Shown here piece by piece: positions 7,700-18,600 of a DNA stretch of 62,595 nt. The stretch is from NCBI GenBank assembly GCA_029263395.1, contig JAJCXO010000269.1:1-62595 (forward strand). The letters run 5' to 3'. A program made the translations under genes and the position numbers. Numbering within the stretch: the first letter of the stretch is position 1; every line of letters begins with the position of its first letter. The DNA comes from Acidobacteriota bacterium. Lineage in GTDB: Bacteria; Acidobacteriota; Thermoanaerobaculia; Multivoradales; J023. The notes under the pieces were generated by a model. The model had not been told where the DNA came from. It searched no databases and worked only from the letters and a program-made list of their open reading frames with translations.

Positions 7700-10600
7700 T
7701 CATCGGCGTCGAATGCCGCGCAACTTGTTTCTCTGCGAATGTCCGATGCGGCTCTTGAGAGCCCGCAGGCGGTCGTTTTCGGCGTCTTGCAACTTCTTCC
7801 CCAGCTCGCCGAGGCGAATGTCGGGAGACTCCAATCCCAGCTTCAGCACCAGGACAACGGCGTCCAGATAGCGCTTCACGGTCGACGGCAGGAATAGGCC
7901 GCGGCGATATAGGAACTGCAGCTCGAGCTCGTCTTGGCCTTCGAGAATCTGCAGCAGGAGATCGCCGTGGGCAGGCTGGAAGCCCACCACCACCGAATCT
8001 CCGTCGAGCAGCGCTTCCTGCGGCTCGGGCCGTCGGCGATGAAAGTCGACCTTGACCTCCACCCACGGCGGGGCGGCCAGCTTACGATCCGGCTGGATCG
8101 CCTCGACGACTTTCTCGAACGGCAGATCCTGATGCGCAAAGGCATCGAGCGACGCCCGATGGACCAGATCGATGAGCTGGCGGAAGGTCGAGTCGCCGGT
8201 CGCGGCGATCCGCAGCACCAACTGGTTGACGAAAAAGCCGATCACGCCTTCGGTCTCGAGGCGGTTGCGGTTGGCTACGTTGGTACCCAGGACCAGGTCG
8301 TCGCGTCCGGTGAGGCGGCGCAGAAGCACCACCAACGCGGCGGTGCCGAGTACGAAGAGGGTGACCCCGTACCGTCGTCCAGTGCCCTGCATCGCACGGG
8401 CGATCGTCGGAGGCACTATCAACAGCTCGCTGGCACCTTCTTCGCCCTCGATCTCTTCCCGACGGCGGTCCACTGGCATGCAGATCGACTGCGGGGCACC
8501 CTCCAAGCGGTCGGTCCAGAAAGCCAAATGGCGTTCGAGGACCTCTCCGCGCAGCCAATCCCGCTGCCACTTCGAGAAGTCGGCATATTGCAATGGCAGC
8601 GCCGGCAGCGCTGGCTGCTCACCGCGGCGCAGGCTGGCATAGGAGCGCTCGATCTCGTCGATCAATAGACCGCTCGACCAGGCGTCGCTGACGATGTGGT
8701 GCAGGCTCACGGCGACAACCACGTCTTCGGCCGCCAGCCGCACCAGCAAGGCGCGCAGCAACGGCCCTTGAGCCAGATCGAACGGCTGTGACGCCTGATG
8801 CGCCAACAAGCGCTCCATCTCGCGCTCTCGATCCGCCTTTGTCAGCGCCGATAGCGCCACCACAGGCAGCTCGATGTGGAGCTCTGGCAACATCCGCTGG
8901 ACCGGCTCGCCGTCCACCTCGGGGAAGACGGTGCGCAGGATCTCATGGCGCGCAACCACCGTATCGAGGGCGGCGGCAAACGCCGCGACGGCGAACGCGC
9001 CGCAAAAACGATGTGCTATCGGCACATTGTAGGCAGCGGAGCCGGGATTCAGCTGGTCGAGGAACCACAGGCGCTCCTGGGCAAAGGATAGCGGGAAGTC
9101 TTCGCCCCGCGGCAGAGCCTGCAGCGGCGGCGCTTGCAGGCTCTGCCGTTGGCAAGCAGCGGTAGCCACCTGTGCCAACTCGGCCACGGTCGGCCCTTCG
9201 AACAGGGCCTGCAGCGGCAACTCGATCTCGAAGGCACTGCGGATGCGGGAGATGATGCGAGTCGCCAGCAGCGAATGCCCACCGAGCTCAAAGAAATCGT
9301 CCTCGATCCCGACCTGTTCGAGGCCCAGGACGTCGCTCCAGACGCCGGCGATAACCTCCTCTTCGGGGGTTCGCGGCGCTGTCAGGTTTTCTCTCTCCGG
9401 AGCCTCCGGCTCCGGCAGCGCCCGACGGTCGACCTTGCCGTTGGCATTGAGCGGTAGCGTGTCGAGCACCACGAAGGTCGACGGCACCATGAAGTCCGGC
9501 AGGCTGGCGCCCAAGAAGGTCCGTAGCTCGGTCGGCGTCATAGTCGGTGCGGCGGCGTAGGCCACCAGCCGCAGCTCGTCCCGATCGTCGCGCACCGGGA
9601 CCACCGCCGCCCGGGTCACACTCGGATGGAGCTCGAGTGCCGCCTCGATCTCTCCCGGTTCGACCCGGAAGCCGCGCAGCTTGATCTGGTGGTCTATCCG
9701 ACCAACGAACACCAGATCACCGTCCGCGCGGCGGAAGCCGAGATCGCCAGAGCGATAGAGTCGGGCACCCGGCTGGCGCGAGAAGGGATCCGGCACAAAG
9801 GCCGCTGCGGTCTGCGCCGGACGCCCCAGGTACCCACGCCCGGGCCCGTTGCCACCGATCACCAACTCGCCATGGATACCCACCGGCGCCAGCCGTAGGC
9901 GACGATCGACAACCTGCACCGACAGACCGAAGATCGGACGGCCGAGACGAGGCACTTCGCCGGTCTGAACCGGGCAGATTGTGGTGTTGACCGTACACTC
10001 GGTGGGGCCGTAGTGATTGAAGAAGCGGGTGGCTGGCAGCCCCCCGAGGCGATCCCAGAAGCCCTCTTCGATCGCTTCGCCGCCAACCAGCAAGATCTCC
10101 GGAGCCCAGGTCGGCCGCGGTGACGCCGCGGCGCCTTCGAGCCCGGCCTCGAGCAGCAGCCGCAGCTGGGATGGCGAGCCGTCAATGACCTGCAGGCGGT
10201 GCTCGCGTAGGTAGGCGACATACTGCTCGACATCCTTGCGTACCGATTCCACTAGCACGTACAGGGTGTAACCCCACAACAGATGAGCGAGCTGCTTGAA
10301 GGAGGCGTCGAAGGCGACATTGGCATTGAAGCCCACCCGCAGCTGCCGTGATTCACCCGGGTAGACCGCCTGGCGCAGGCCGTCGACATAGTTGGCCAGG
10401 CTGCGGTGGCTGAGCATCGCCCCTTTCGGCTGGCCGGTGGAGCCGGAGGTGTAGATGACGTAGGAAAGCGATTCGGGATGGATTTCGAGCGCCGGTGGCA
10501 GCCCGGCTTCGGCATTCGACAACAACACCCGTTCGCCAGCAAAATCCAAGCTCTGACCCTCTTCCGGCGTACAAACCACGGCGACTGCACCAGCATCGCG

Positions 10601-13600
10601 CAGCATGAAGACCTGGCGCTCGGCGGGCATGTCGGGATCGATCGGCAGATATGCGCTGGCAGATTTCAAGATCCCGAGGGTGCCCACGACCATGTCGATC
10701 GAGCGTCGTGCACACAGCCCGACAGTTCGCTCGGGGTGACTCTTCAGGGCTGCCAGGCGATGCGCCAGTGCGTTGGCCCGGCGGTCGAGCTCGCCAAAGG
10801 TCAGGCGCTGCCCCTCACAGACCAGGGCAACCTCGGTCGGCTGGCGCGCGGCCACGGCGGCGAAACGATCGGGAAACGACCGGAATTCAGCCGTTGCCGC
10901 GGCACCTTGCCAATCGCTCAGCAACTGCGCCCGCTCGCCCGCGTCGAGCAGGGGCAACTGGGAGACCCGCCGCTCCGGATTGCGGACCGCAGCCTCCAAG
11001 AGCATCCGCCAATGAGCGACCGCGCGCTCGACGCTAGCGGCCTCGAACAGCTCGGCGTTGGCTTTGAGCACACCGCCGAGCAGCTCGCCGTCATCGACCA
11101 CGTTCATCGTCCAATCGAATTTGGCAGAGCGGCTCTCGAGGTCGAGACTGGTCAGGTCGAGATCAGCTAGGCCCTCGGCTCCGTGATCCTCGGCGCGGTC
11201 GAAGTTCAGCACCGCTTGGCACAACGGGTGCCGGCTCAGGTCGCGATCCAGGCGCATCTGATCGAGCAACATCTCAAACGGCACGTCCTGGTGGGCGTAG
11301 GCCGCCAGACTCGCCTGCCGCACCGCCGCCAGCAGCTCGTCGACCGTCGGATCGTCACCGAGATCGACCCGCAGGGGCAATAGGTTGACGAACAATCCGA
11401 CCATACCTTCGACCTCGCCGTGTCCGCGATTGGCTACCGGCATGCCGAGGATCGGATCGCGCTGGCCGGTGTAGCGATACAGTAGGATCTCGAACAGCGT
11501 CAGGACGCCCATGTACACGGTAGCCGACGCCCCGTGCACCAGCCGGCGTAGGCCGGCGGCGGCGGCGGACGAGATCTCCACCTGCCGCGACACGCTGCGG
11601 GTGCCGATCACCGGGGGACGTCGATGATCGGTAGGCAGCTCGAGCACTCCGCTGGCGCCATCGAGCTGACGGCGCCAGTAGTCGAGCTGGCGCGCGAGCA
11701 CCTCGCCTTGTAGCCACTCCCGCTGCCAAGCGGCGTAATCGGCGTACTGCAGGGTCGGTGCCGACAATGGGCACGGCAAGCCACGGGAGAAGGCGGCGTA
11801 GAGCTCTAGGATCTCGCGCTCCAGCAACTGTACCGACCAACCGTCGCTCAAGATGTGATGCAGCGACACCAGCAAGATGTGCTCGTCGGACGCCACCTGC
11901 AATAGACAGAGCCTCAGACCGTGCTCTCGCTCCAGGACGAAGGGCTCGTCATTGTGGGCGTTGGCCAGCTCCATCACCCGCTGTTGACGATGTGCCGCGG
12001 TCAGTAACCGCAGGTCGATGCGCGGCAGCGCCGGCTGCTCTATCGCCGAGACCCGCTGCATCGGGCTGCCGTCAACTTGGGGGAAGGTCGTCCGCAGCAC
12101 AGCGTGTCGGTGCACCAACTCCAGCAGAGTCCGCTCCAGGGCGGCAGCGACCAACGGCCCCCGGATCACCAGGGACAGCGACATGTTGTAGGCGGTGCTG
12201 GTCGGATCGAGCTGCTGCAAGAACCACAAACGCTGCTGCGCGAACGACAACGGGGCATCACCGCCGCCGCGGGCGAGCAACGGCGGAGCCGCGGAGCGCG
12301 CGCCGTCAGCTATCGCCGTTGCCAAATCTGCCACCGTCGGCCGTTGGAAAAACTGTGCCACCCCGACCTCGACCCGAAACGTGTCGCGCACCCGCGACAA
12401 CATCCGTACCGCCAACAACGAATAGCCGCCGAGGGCGAAGAAATCATCGTGCACGCCGACGACTGGGCGGCCCAGCAGCTCTCTCCACAAGCCGACGAGA
12501 ATCTCTTCGTTGGGGTTGCGTGGGGCGATCGTCGGGGCCTCGAACGGCACCAGCGACGGCAGCGCCTTGCGATCAATCTTGCCGTTGGCGGTCTTCGGCA
12601 GCGCGTCGAGAAAAACCAGCTCCGTGGGCACCATGTAGCTGGGCAGACGGTGCAGCAGCTCATCCCGCAACTGTGCCGCGAGGCCATCGTTGTCGGCGGC
12701 GCCAGCGGTGGGCACCACCCAGGCGACCAGCTGTTGCGCGGGGCTATCGCGGTGCCCACTGTTGTCCTGCCCGTGCTCGTCCTGCCCGTACTCGCCGCGC
12801 CAGACGTCGACGACCGCCTGGGCGACCGACTCCAAGCCTGCCAGCACCTGCTCGATCTCGCCGAGCTCGATCCGGAAGCCGCGGATCTTGACCTGGTGAT
12901 CGATCCGGCCGAGAAACTCCAGCTCGCCGCGCCGGTCGTGGCGCACCAGATCACCGCTGCGATAGAGACGCCCTCCCGCAGCCTCGGCGAGGGGGTCCGG
13001 GACGAACTTCGCGGCGGTCAAGGCAGCACGGTTCAAATAGCCGCGCGCCAGACTCACCCCGCTGATCGTCAGCTCGCCGATTGCGCCAGGCAAAACCTGG
13101 CGCAACTGCGGATCGAGTACCCGGGCCGCAACCCCTGGTAGCGGTCGCCCGATCGTCGGCGGCAGGTCCCCGACGGGAGACACGTCAGTGGCCGTCGCCA
13201 CCACGGCATTTTCGGTCGGACCGTAGTGGTTGACCAGTCTGGCCGACAGATCCAGCGACGGACGCAGCCGCAGGCGATCCCCACCGGTCAGCAGGGCACG
13301 CAGCGGTGCCTCGCGCAGCGCGGGCTGGTCGAGGATTTCCTCCGCCAGCGGGGTCGGCAGAAAGCTGAGCGAGATTTCCTCCGCGGCCAGCCAACGAGCC
13401 AGCTTCAGCGGCTGCAGACGGGTGTCTTCATCGGGCAAATGCAGACTAGCTCCAGCCGTCAGTACCGGCCAGATCTCCCACACCGAGGCGTCGAAGGCCA
13501 AGCCTGCCAGCAGGGTCGAGCGGTCGGCAGCGGTGACCTCATAAGCTTGGCAATGCCACCTCACCAGGTTCAACAACGCGCGGTGGCTTACCGCCACGCC

Positions 13601-15616
13601 TTTGGGGCGACCGGTGGAGCCGGAGGTATAGATCACGTAGGCCAGCTGGCGAAGATCGGCGGGCTCGTGCCAGTCCTCGATCTGACTGCGAGGTTCGCCG
13701 GCAACCTGCTCGTCAACCGTCAGCACGGTCACGTCTGCCAGCAGCTTGGCGGGCAAGGCAGGCAAGCGCCAGCTCTCGGTCAACAGCACGCTAGCCGCGG
13801 CGTCTTCGACCATGAAGGCGATGCGCTCCATCGGTACGGTGGGATCGAGCGGCAAATAGGCGCCGCCCGCTGCCACGGTTCCGAGAATCGACGCCAGCAG
13901 CTCGGGAGAGCGATCCATCAAGATCGCCACCGGGCTCTCCGCGGTCACACCATGATGGCGCAGCTGGGATGCCACAGCGTCCACCCGCGCGGCGAGCTCG
14001 GCATAGGTCCAGCTCCGGTCAATGCCAGCAACCGCCAGAGCCGACGGTCGCCTCGCCACCTGCTGGCGGAACAGCTGCATCACCGACAGGGTCGGCTCTG
14101 TGACCCGTTGGTGCTCGTTCCACTCCACCACAGTTTGATGGCGCTCAGCGTGGGACATCAGCGGCAGCTCGGCGAGCTTACCGTCAGGATCGAGGACCGC
14201 GCTCGCCAGCAACCGATGGAGGTGCTCGGACATTTTGCGGATCGTCGTACGGTGGAACAGTTCCGGCGGATAGGCCAAGCCAAGCTCGACACGATGGCCT
14301 TCGTCGACGATGCCGAGGGTGAGATCGAACGGCACAGTCGATGCAACCTCGGGTGTCTCTGCGCGGCTCGCCGCTGCCTCCTCGCCAGCCTGAGCACGGA
14401 TCGTGTCGATGGTCACCATCACCCGAAAGAACGGGTTGGTCTGGGCCGAGCGATCCGGCTGCAACTCTTGGACAAGGCGATCGAACGGTAGATCTTGATG
14501 GGCTAGTGCGCCCAGCACTTTGTCGCGCGTCAAACGCACTAGCTGGCGAAACGACTGACTCTCCGTCAGGCGACAGCGCACCACCAGAGTGTTGACGAAG
14601 AAACCGACCAGACGCTCGACCTCCATCCAGCGGCGGCCCGAGGTCGGCATGCCCACCGCCAAGTCGTGCTGCCCGCTGTAACGAGCCAACAAGGCCAACA
14701 ACCCTGCCTGGACCGTCATCAACAGGGTCGCTTTTTCATCCCCGGTGAGCCGCCGCAACCCTCGCACCACCGCCTCGGGCAACGGCCGTGCAAACGATCT
14801 GCCGAGCCCGGTCGAGACATCTGACCCACGCCTGATCGGCAACTCGCACTCCGGCAAAGGCTCGCCGAGCTCCTGGCACCAGTAAGCCAACTGCTGTTCG
14901 ATCGCCTCGCCCTGGAGACGCTGGCGCTGCCAGGCCGCAAAGTCGGCGTACTGAATCGGCAGCGGCGCCAGGGGTGACAACCGGCGGTCGGCGTAGGCCT
15001 CACAAAGCTCCTCGAATTCTTCGACCAGGATCTTGACCGAGCCGCCGTCGCTGATGATGTGATGCTGGGCGATCGACAACTCGGGCTCACGACCCAGGCC
15101 CAGGACCACCGTCACGCGGGTGAGCGGGCCGCGGATCAGGTCGAACGAGCGCCGGCTCTCGCGTGCCCACAGCCGGTCGCGCTCCACCGCGGCCTGCTGG
15201 TCAGGAAGGGATGACAGGTCAACGAAGCTCAGCGCCATCGCTGGTGTGTCCGAAATTTTCTGTATCGGTCGCCCGTCGATCTCGCCGAAGGTAGTGCGCA
15301 GCGACTCGTGACGCCGGCAGAGCTCGTGCAGCACCCGGCGCACGATGGCGGGTGCCACCGCTTCCTCGAGCCGCGCCACGAAATGAATGACATATCTGGC
15401 ACTGCCCGGCTCCATGCGGTTCAAGACCCACATGCGCTCTTGGGCGAACGACAGCTCCGAGCCCGCGGCGGGACGCGGCGAGCGTGGAATGGCCGTGCTC
15501 GCCACGGTTGCCGGTCGTGCCGGCTTGCGCTGGCGCAAGCCCGCCGACAGCGTCGCCAGCTGCTGCGGCGTGAGTGAAGCCAGTTTTTGCTGAAGCTCGG
15601 TGGTCATCTCGGTCAC
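7700..15616 (-). CDS. NRPS, C-A(Leu)-T-C-A(Glu/Gln-like)-T-C
   Basis: Adds two residues and ends with an unpaired condensation domain (2638 aa). Order by residue: short helical N-terminus; C about 55-490 (HHIISDG, H185/H186); A about 505-1010; T Ser 1066 in GGYSLL; C about 1100-1540 (HHILSDG); A about 1555-2055; T Ser 2115 in GGHSLL; terminal C about 2155-2600 (HHIVSDAW); then a basic tail ending GIRRR. The first pocket reads D-A-W-F-L-G-H-V-V-K, one change from the Leu code DAWFLGNVVK. The second reads D-A-K-D-L-G-H-V-N-K, near the Glu code DAKDLGVVDK but with two changes, so Glu or Gln is only likely. There is no E domain. The GTG at 15616 has AAGGA four bases upstream; the ATG at 15607 is an alternative. 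The next synthetase also begins with C, giving two consecutive C domains across the junction. Confidence 0.96.
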   Translation of the reverse strand: MTEMTTELQQKLASLTPQQLATLSAGLRQRKPARPATVASTAIPRSPRPAAGSELSFAQERMWVLNRMEPGSARYVIHFVARLEEAVAPAIVRRVLHELCRRHESLRTTFGEIDGRPIQKISDTPAMALSFVDLSSLPDQQAAVERDRLWARESRRSFDLIRGPLTRVTVVLGLGREPELSIAQHHIISDGGSVKILVEEFEELCEAYADRRLSPLAPLPIQYADFAAWQRQRLQGEAIEQQLAYWCQELGEPLPECELPIRRGSDVSTGLGRSFARPLPEAVVRGLRRLTGDEKATLLMTVQAGLLALLARYSGQHDLAVGMPTSGRRWMEVERLVGFFVNTLVVRCRLTESQSFRQLVRLTRDKVLGALAHQDLPFDRLVQELQPDRSAQTNPFFRVMVTIDTIRAQAGEEAAASRAETPEVASTVPFDLTLGIVDEGHRVELGLAYPPELFHRTTIRKMSEHLHRLLASAVLDPDGKLAELPLMSHAERHQTVVEWNEHQRVTEPTLSVMQLFRQQVARRPSALAVAGIDRSWTYAELAARVDAVASQLRHHGVTAESPVAILMDRSPELLASILGTVAAGGAYLPLDPTVPMERIAFMVEDAAASVLLTESWRLPALPAKLLADVTVLTVDEQVAGEPRSQIEDWHEPADLRQLAYVIYTSGSTGRPKGVAVSHRALLNLVRWHCQAYEVTAADRSTLLAGLAFDASVWEIWPVLTAGASLHLPDEDTRLQPLKLARWLAAEEISLSFLPTPLAEEILDQPALREAPLRALLTGGDRLRLRPSLDLSARLVNHYGPTENAVVATATDVSPVGDLPPTIGRPLPGVAARVLDPQLRQVLPGAIGELTISGVSLARGYLNRAALTAAKFVPDPLAEAAGGRLYRSGDLVRHDRRGELEFLGRIDHQVKIRGFRIELGEIEQVLAGLESVAQAVVDVWRGEYGQDEHGQDNSGHRDSPAQQLVAWVVPTAGAADNDGLAAQLRDELLHRLPSYMVPTELVFLDALPKTANGKIDRKALPSLVPFEAPTIAPRNPNEEILVGLWRELLGRPVVGVHDDFFALGGYSLLAVRMLSRVRDTFRVEVGVAQFFQRPTVADLATAIADGARSAAPPLLARGGGDAPLSFAQQRLWFLQQLDPTSTAYNMSLSLVIRGPLVAAALERTLLELVHRHAVLRTTFPQVDGSPMQRVSAIEQPALPRIDLRLLTAAHRQQRVMELANAHNDEPFVLEREHGLRLCLLQVASDEHILLVSLHHILSDGWSVQLLEREILELYAAFSRGLPCPLSAPTLQYADYAAWQREWLQGEVLARQLDYWRRQLDGASGVLELPTDHRRPPVIGTRSVSRQVEISSAAAAGLRRLVHGASATVYMGVLTLFEILLYRYTGQRDPILGMPVANRGHGEVEGMVGLFVNLLPLRVDLGDDPTVDELLAAVRQASLAAYAHQDVPFEMLLDQMRLDRDLSRHPLCQAVLNFDRAEDHGAEGLADLDLTSLDLESRSAKFDWTMNVVDDGELLGGVLKANAELFEAASVERAVAHWRMLLEAAVRNPERRVSQLPLLDAGERAQLLSDWQGAAATAEFRSFPDRFAAVAARQPTEVALVCEGQRLTFGELDRRANALAHRLAALKSHPERTVGLCARRSIDMVVGTLGILKSASAYLPIDPDMPAERQVFMLRDAGAVAVVCTPEEGQSLDFAGERVLLSNAEAGLPPALEIHPESLSYVIYTSGSTGQPKGAMLSHRSLANYVDGLRQAVYPGESRQLRVGFNANVAFDASFKQLAHLLWGYTLYVLVESVRKDVEQYVAYLREHRLQVIDGSPSQLRLLLEAGLEGAAASPRPTWAPEILLVGGEAIEEGFWDRLGGLPATRFFNHYGPTECTVNTTICPVQTGEVPRLGRPIFGLSVQVVDRRLRLAPVGIHGELVIGGNGPGRGYLGRPAQTAAAFVPDPFSRQPGARLYRSGDLGFRRADGDLVFVGRIDHQIKLRGFRVEPGEIEAALELHPSVTRAAVVPVRDDRDELRLVAYAAAPTMTPTELRTFLGASLPDFMVPSTFVVLDTLPLNANGKVDRRALPEPEAPERENLTAPRTPEEEVIAGVWSDVLGLEQVGIEDDFFELGGHSLLATRIISRIRSAFEIELPLQALFEGPTVAELAQVATAACQRQSLQAPPLQALPRGEDFPLSFAQERLWFLDQLNPGSAAYNVPIAHRFCGAFAVAAFAAALDTVVARHEILRTVFPEVDGEPVQRMLPELHIELPVVALSALTKADREREMERLLAHQASQPFDLAQGPLLRALLVRLAAEDVVVAVSLHHIVSDAWSSGLLIDEIERSYASLRRGEQPALPALPLQYADFSKWQRDWLRGEVLERHLAFWTDRLEGAPQSICMPVDRRREEIEGEEGASELLIVPPTIARAMQGTGRRYGVTLFVLGTAALVVLLRRLTGRDDLVLGTNVANRNRLETEGVIGFFVNQLVLRIAATGDSTFRQLIDLVHRASLDAFAHQDLPFEKVVEAIQPDRKLAAPPWVEVKVDFHRRRPEPQEALLDGDSVVVGFQPAHGDLLLQILEGQDELELQFLYRRGLFLPSTVKRYLDAVVLVLKLGLESPDIRLGELGKKLQDAENDRLRALKSRIGHSQRNKLRGIRRR
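12760..12789 (-). repeat. 15-bp repeat pair inside the Leu adenylation domain
   Basis: Two in-frame copies of a 15-bp unit, translated as GQDEH-like repeats, in a surface loop between the late A-domain motifs of the Leu module. The loop (around EYGQDEHGQDNSGHRD) has no counterpart in the other A domains here, so it looks like a recent minisatellite expansion that kept the frame. Confidence 0.6.
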
Positions 15617-15666
15617 TTCGTCCTTGGGTCTAGAGAAACGATGGGTGGCAGAATCGCCGGCACGCC

Positions 15667-18600
15667 TCAGTCGGCGGCCGTCTCCATGCTGGCGAGTAGC
15701 TCCGCAACCGCCGCTTCGTCGAGTTGGGAGGCCTGCAGCTCCACGACGGTCAGCGCCAGGCCGGAAATGGTCGGGTTGTCGAGGAATCGACGCAGCGGCA
15801 CTTGGACATCCATGGTGTGGCGCAAGCGGACCAACATTTTCATCACCAATAGCGAGTGTCCGCCCTGGTCGAAAAAGGACGTTCTGGGATCGACATCCGG
15901 TGTTTCCAGCACCTCACGCCAGATCTCGAGCAAATCCTGCTCGAGTGGCGTGAGCTCGCCGTCGCTCGCCGCCGCAGCAGAAGCGTCGGCCGTGTCGCGA
16001 GCCAGCTCCGCCAGCCGACTGAGATCGACCTTGCCGTTGGCTGTCAAGGGCAGCTCCGATAGCAGAATGATGCGCGACGGCACCGCATAGGGCGGTAGCT
16101 TCTGGGCCAGGTCAGCACGCAGATGCTCCTCGCCAACCACACCGACCGGCGGCAGGCTGGGCACTTCTTCGCCGGCTGGCCGGCGCTGTGGGCGCACCGC
16201 GTAGAGGGTGAAGAGGTCACTGCCGCGCAGCACTTCCTCCTGTTCGCAGACGACCTCGAAGCCCAGCCCTTCGAGCAAGCCCTGCAGCTCCTCCACTCGG
16301 CCACGATCGACCCCGTCCGGCCGCACATCGTGCACCTCCACCACTACTTGGTCGATACGCGACCAGTCGTCTTTGTCGAGGCCGCGCAAAACATCCAGCT
16401 CGGCGCGCTGAACGTCGACCTTCAGCAGGTCGACACGTTCGATGCCTTCGGTGTGAAGGACCTCGGACAGTCGACGCAGTCGACAGGTGTAGGCCTCCCC
16501 CTGCAGGCGCTCGGCCAGCACTTGATCCAGCTCGGCGGCGGCCTGGGCGTCGTCCGCGCCCTCCCCCTGAGCATCGTCCGTGCCCTCTCCCTGGGCTGCC
16601 AGGTAGCGTCGCAAAACGTCGAGCTCGGCATCGGCGTTGGCGTACTCCGCCAGGCCCGACATGACCGAATACTCAGGATAGTGAACGAACTCAGCCTCAC
16701 CTTCCTGCGCCGCCAACCCACAGGCGAAGGTTTCGACCGCCGGAGCGTAGAGCTCGGCGTTCAAGGCCAGCGCCTGGTGCACCGGTGCGATCGGCTCGAA
16801 GGCCAGGATGCGGGCGGCGGGCCGCAGGCTCGCCACCAGCAGAGAGAACATTCCGATATTGGCACCGATATCGAGGACACAGGGATCGGCCGGTAGCCGC
16901 ACCCCATGACGCAGGTAAGCGCGCTGCTCGAAGATATCGTGGTAGAGGTAATCGGTTTCGCGCTCGTTGCTCTCGACGATCCACATACCGTTCGACAGCT
17001 CGACCCGCGGCCGTTCGTCGATGGTTGCGCCGTGGCGACGCCCCGGCACGGCGAAGCCGACCAGCTCGTCGACCCGCCCGTCATCGTCGGCGAGCGGCAG
17101 GGCCACTGCCTGATCGACGGCCGGATGCGCTTGCAATACCGACGCGACTTCCTCGAGCTCGACCCGGAACCCACGCACCTTGACCTGATGATCGACCCGG
17201 CCGAGGAAGGACAACTCGCCGTCAGACTGGCGGATCGCGCGATCGCCGGTGCGATACAGACGAGTTCCGCGCTGGCCACTGAAGGGATCGGGACGAAAGC
17301 GCTCGGCGGTCTGCGCCGACATGCCGTGATATCCCCGCGCCACGCCCTGACCGCCGATCCACAGCTCGCCAGCGACGCCGGCCGGCAGCAGGGACATCGT
17401 GGCGTCGAGCACATGGGCGGTGGCGTGACGCAACGGGCTGCCCAGCGGCAAGGCACCGTCAGCATCCGCAGTGTCGGTCGTGGCGTCGAACGCCAGCACA
17501 CCGACGGTCGTCTCGGTTGGACCGTAGTGGTTGAAGACGCGACAGTCCGGCGTCAGCGCCTGGATCTCGCGCACATCCTGCCAGCGCGAGGCTTCACCGC
17601 CGAGAATGAGGCGCTGTCGCGGCACCACCCGCTGTGGCTCCGGCAACGACCTTAACACCGCAAAGTGAGACGGCACGATCTTCAGGGCGTCGATCTCATG
17701 ACGCGCCAGGTACTCGGCAGTGGCTTCGGGATCGGCAACTTGGGCGGTGCTCAACACGTGCAAACAGCCGCCGGTGAGCCAGGCCCCAAAGATGCCGGTA
17801 TTGCCGAGGTCAGCGGCCAGCGACGAGACGTTGGCGAAGCTGCACGGCCCCTCGAGATCCAGCCGCTCGCGCACTGCCTCAGCGTAGGCCACCGCCTGTC
17901 GATGCTCGATCGCAACCGCTTTCGGCGCCCCGGTAGTGCCGGAGGTGAAGAGCAGATACATCAAATGCTCGGGATGGATCACGACGGCCGGCGCGGTGAC
18001 CGGCAGCTGCTGCAACGCGTCCTGCTCCTGGTCGAGGAGTAGGAAGTGCGCCCGGACGAGCGCCGCGGAGCGCAGGGTCTGCGAACGGCTGATGCCATGA
18101 CGGATATGCGCTTCCTGCATCAGGGTGGCGAGTCGCTCGGCCGGATTGGAAGGCTCCATCGGCACGTAGGCGCCGCCCGCCTTGATCACCGCCAGCATCG
18201 CCACCAGGGCCTCCACCGAACGCTCCAACAGGATAGCGACCGGCTCTTCGGGGCCAACTCCGCGCGCGATCAGTAGATGAGCGAGGCGGTTGGCTCCGTG
18301 CTCGAGCTCTTCATAGGTCAGGGTCCGCTCGTCCGACGCCACCGCTGGGGATTGGCGATGAGCCTGTACCGTATCTACGAAGAGCTGATGGAAGCAGCCT
18401 GCCGGGCTTGCCACCGAGGCCGAATTGCCCGCCAGCAGCAGTTGGCTCTTCTGGCTCTCACTGAGTAGCGGCAGGGCACTGAGAGTAGCCTTGGGAGAGG
18501 TCAGGAAACCGCGCAGAATCACTCCGAGGTGTTGCAGGATGCGCTCGGCATCGACGCTCTCGAAACGCGGCTGGTGGAAGCCGAGATGGAAATCGATGTC

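Noticed and set aside
13226-14491. Long plus-strand open frames opposite the synthetases (for example 3211-4191, 13226-14491 and 46396-48036)
   Set aside because: They lie entirely antisense to clear C, A, KS or AT domains, have no recognisable motifs, and are expected from codon bias in GC-rich DNA.
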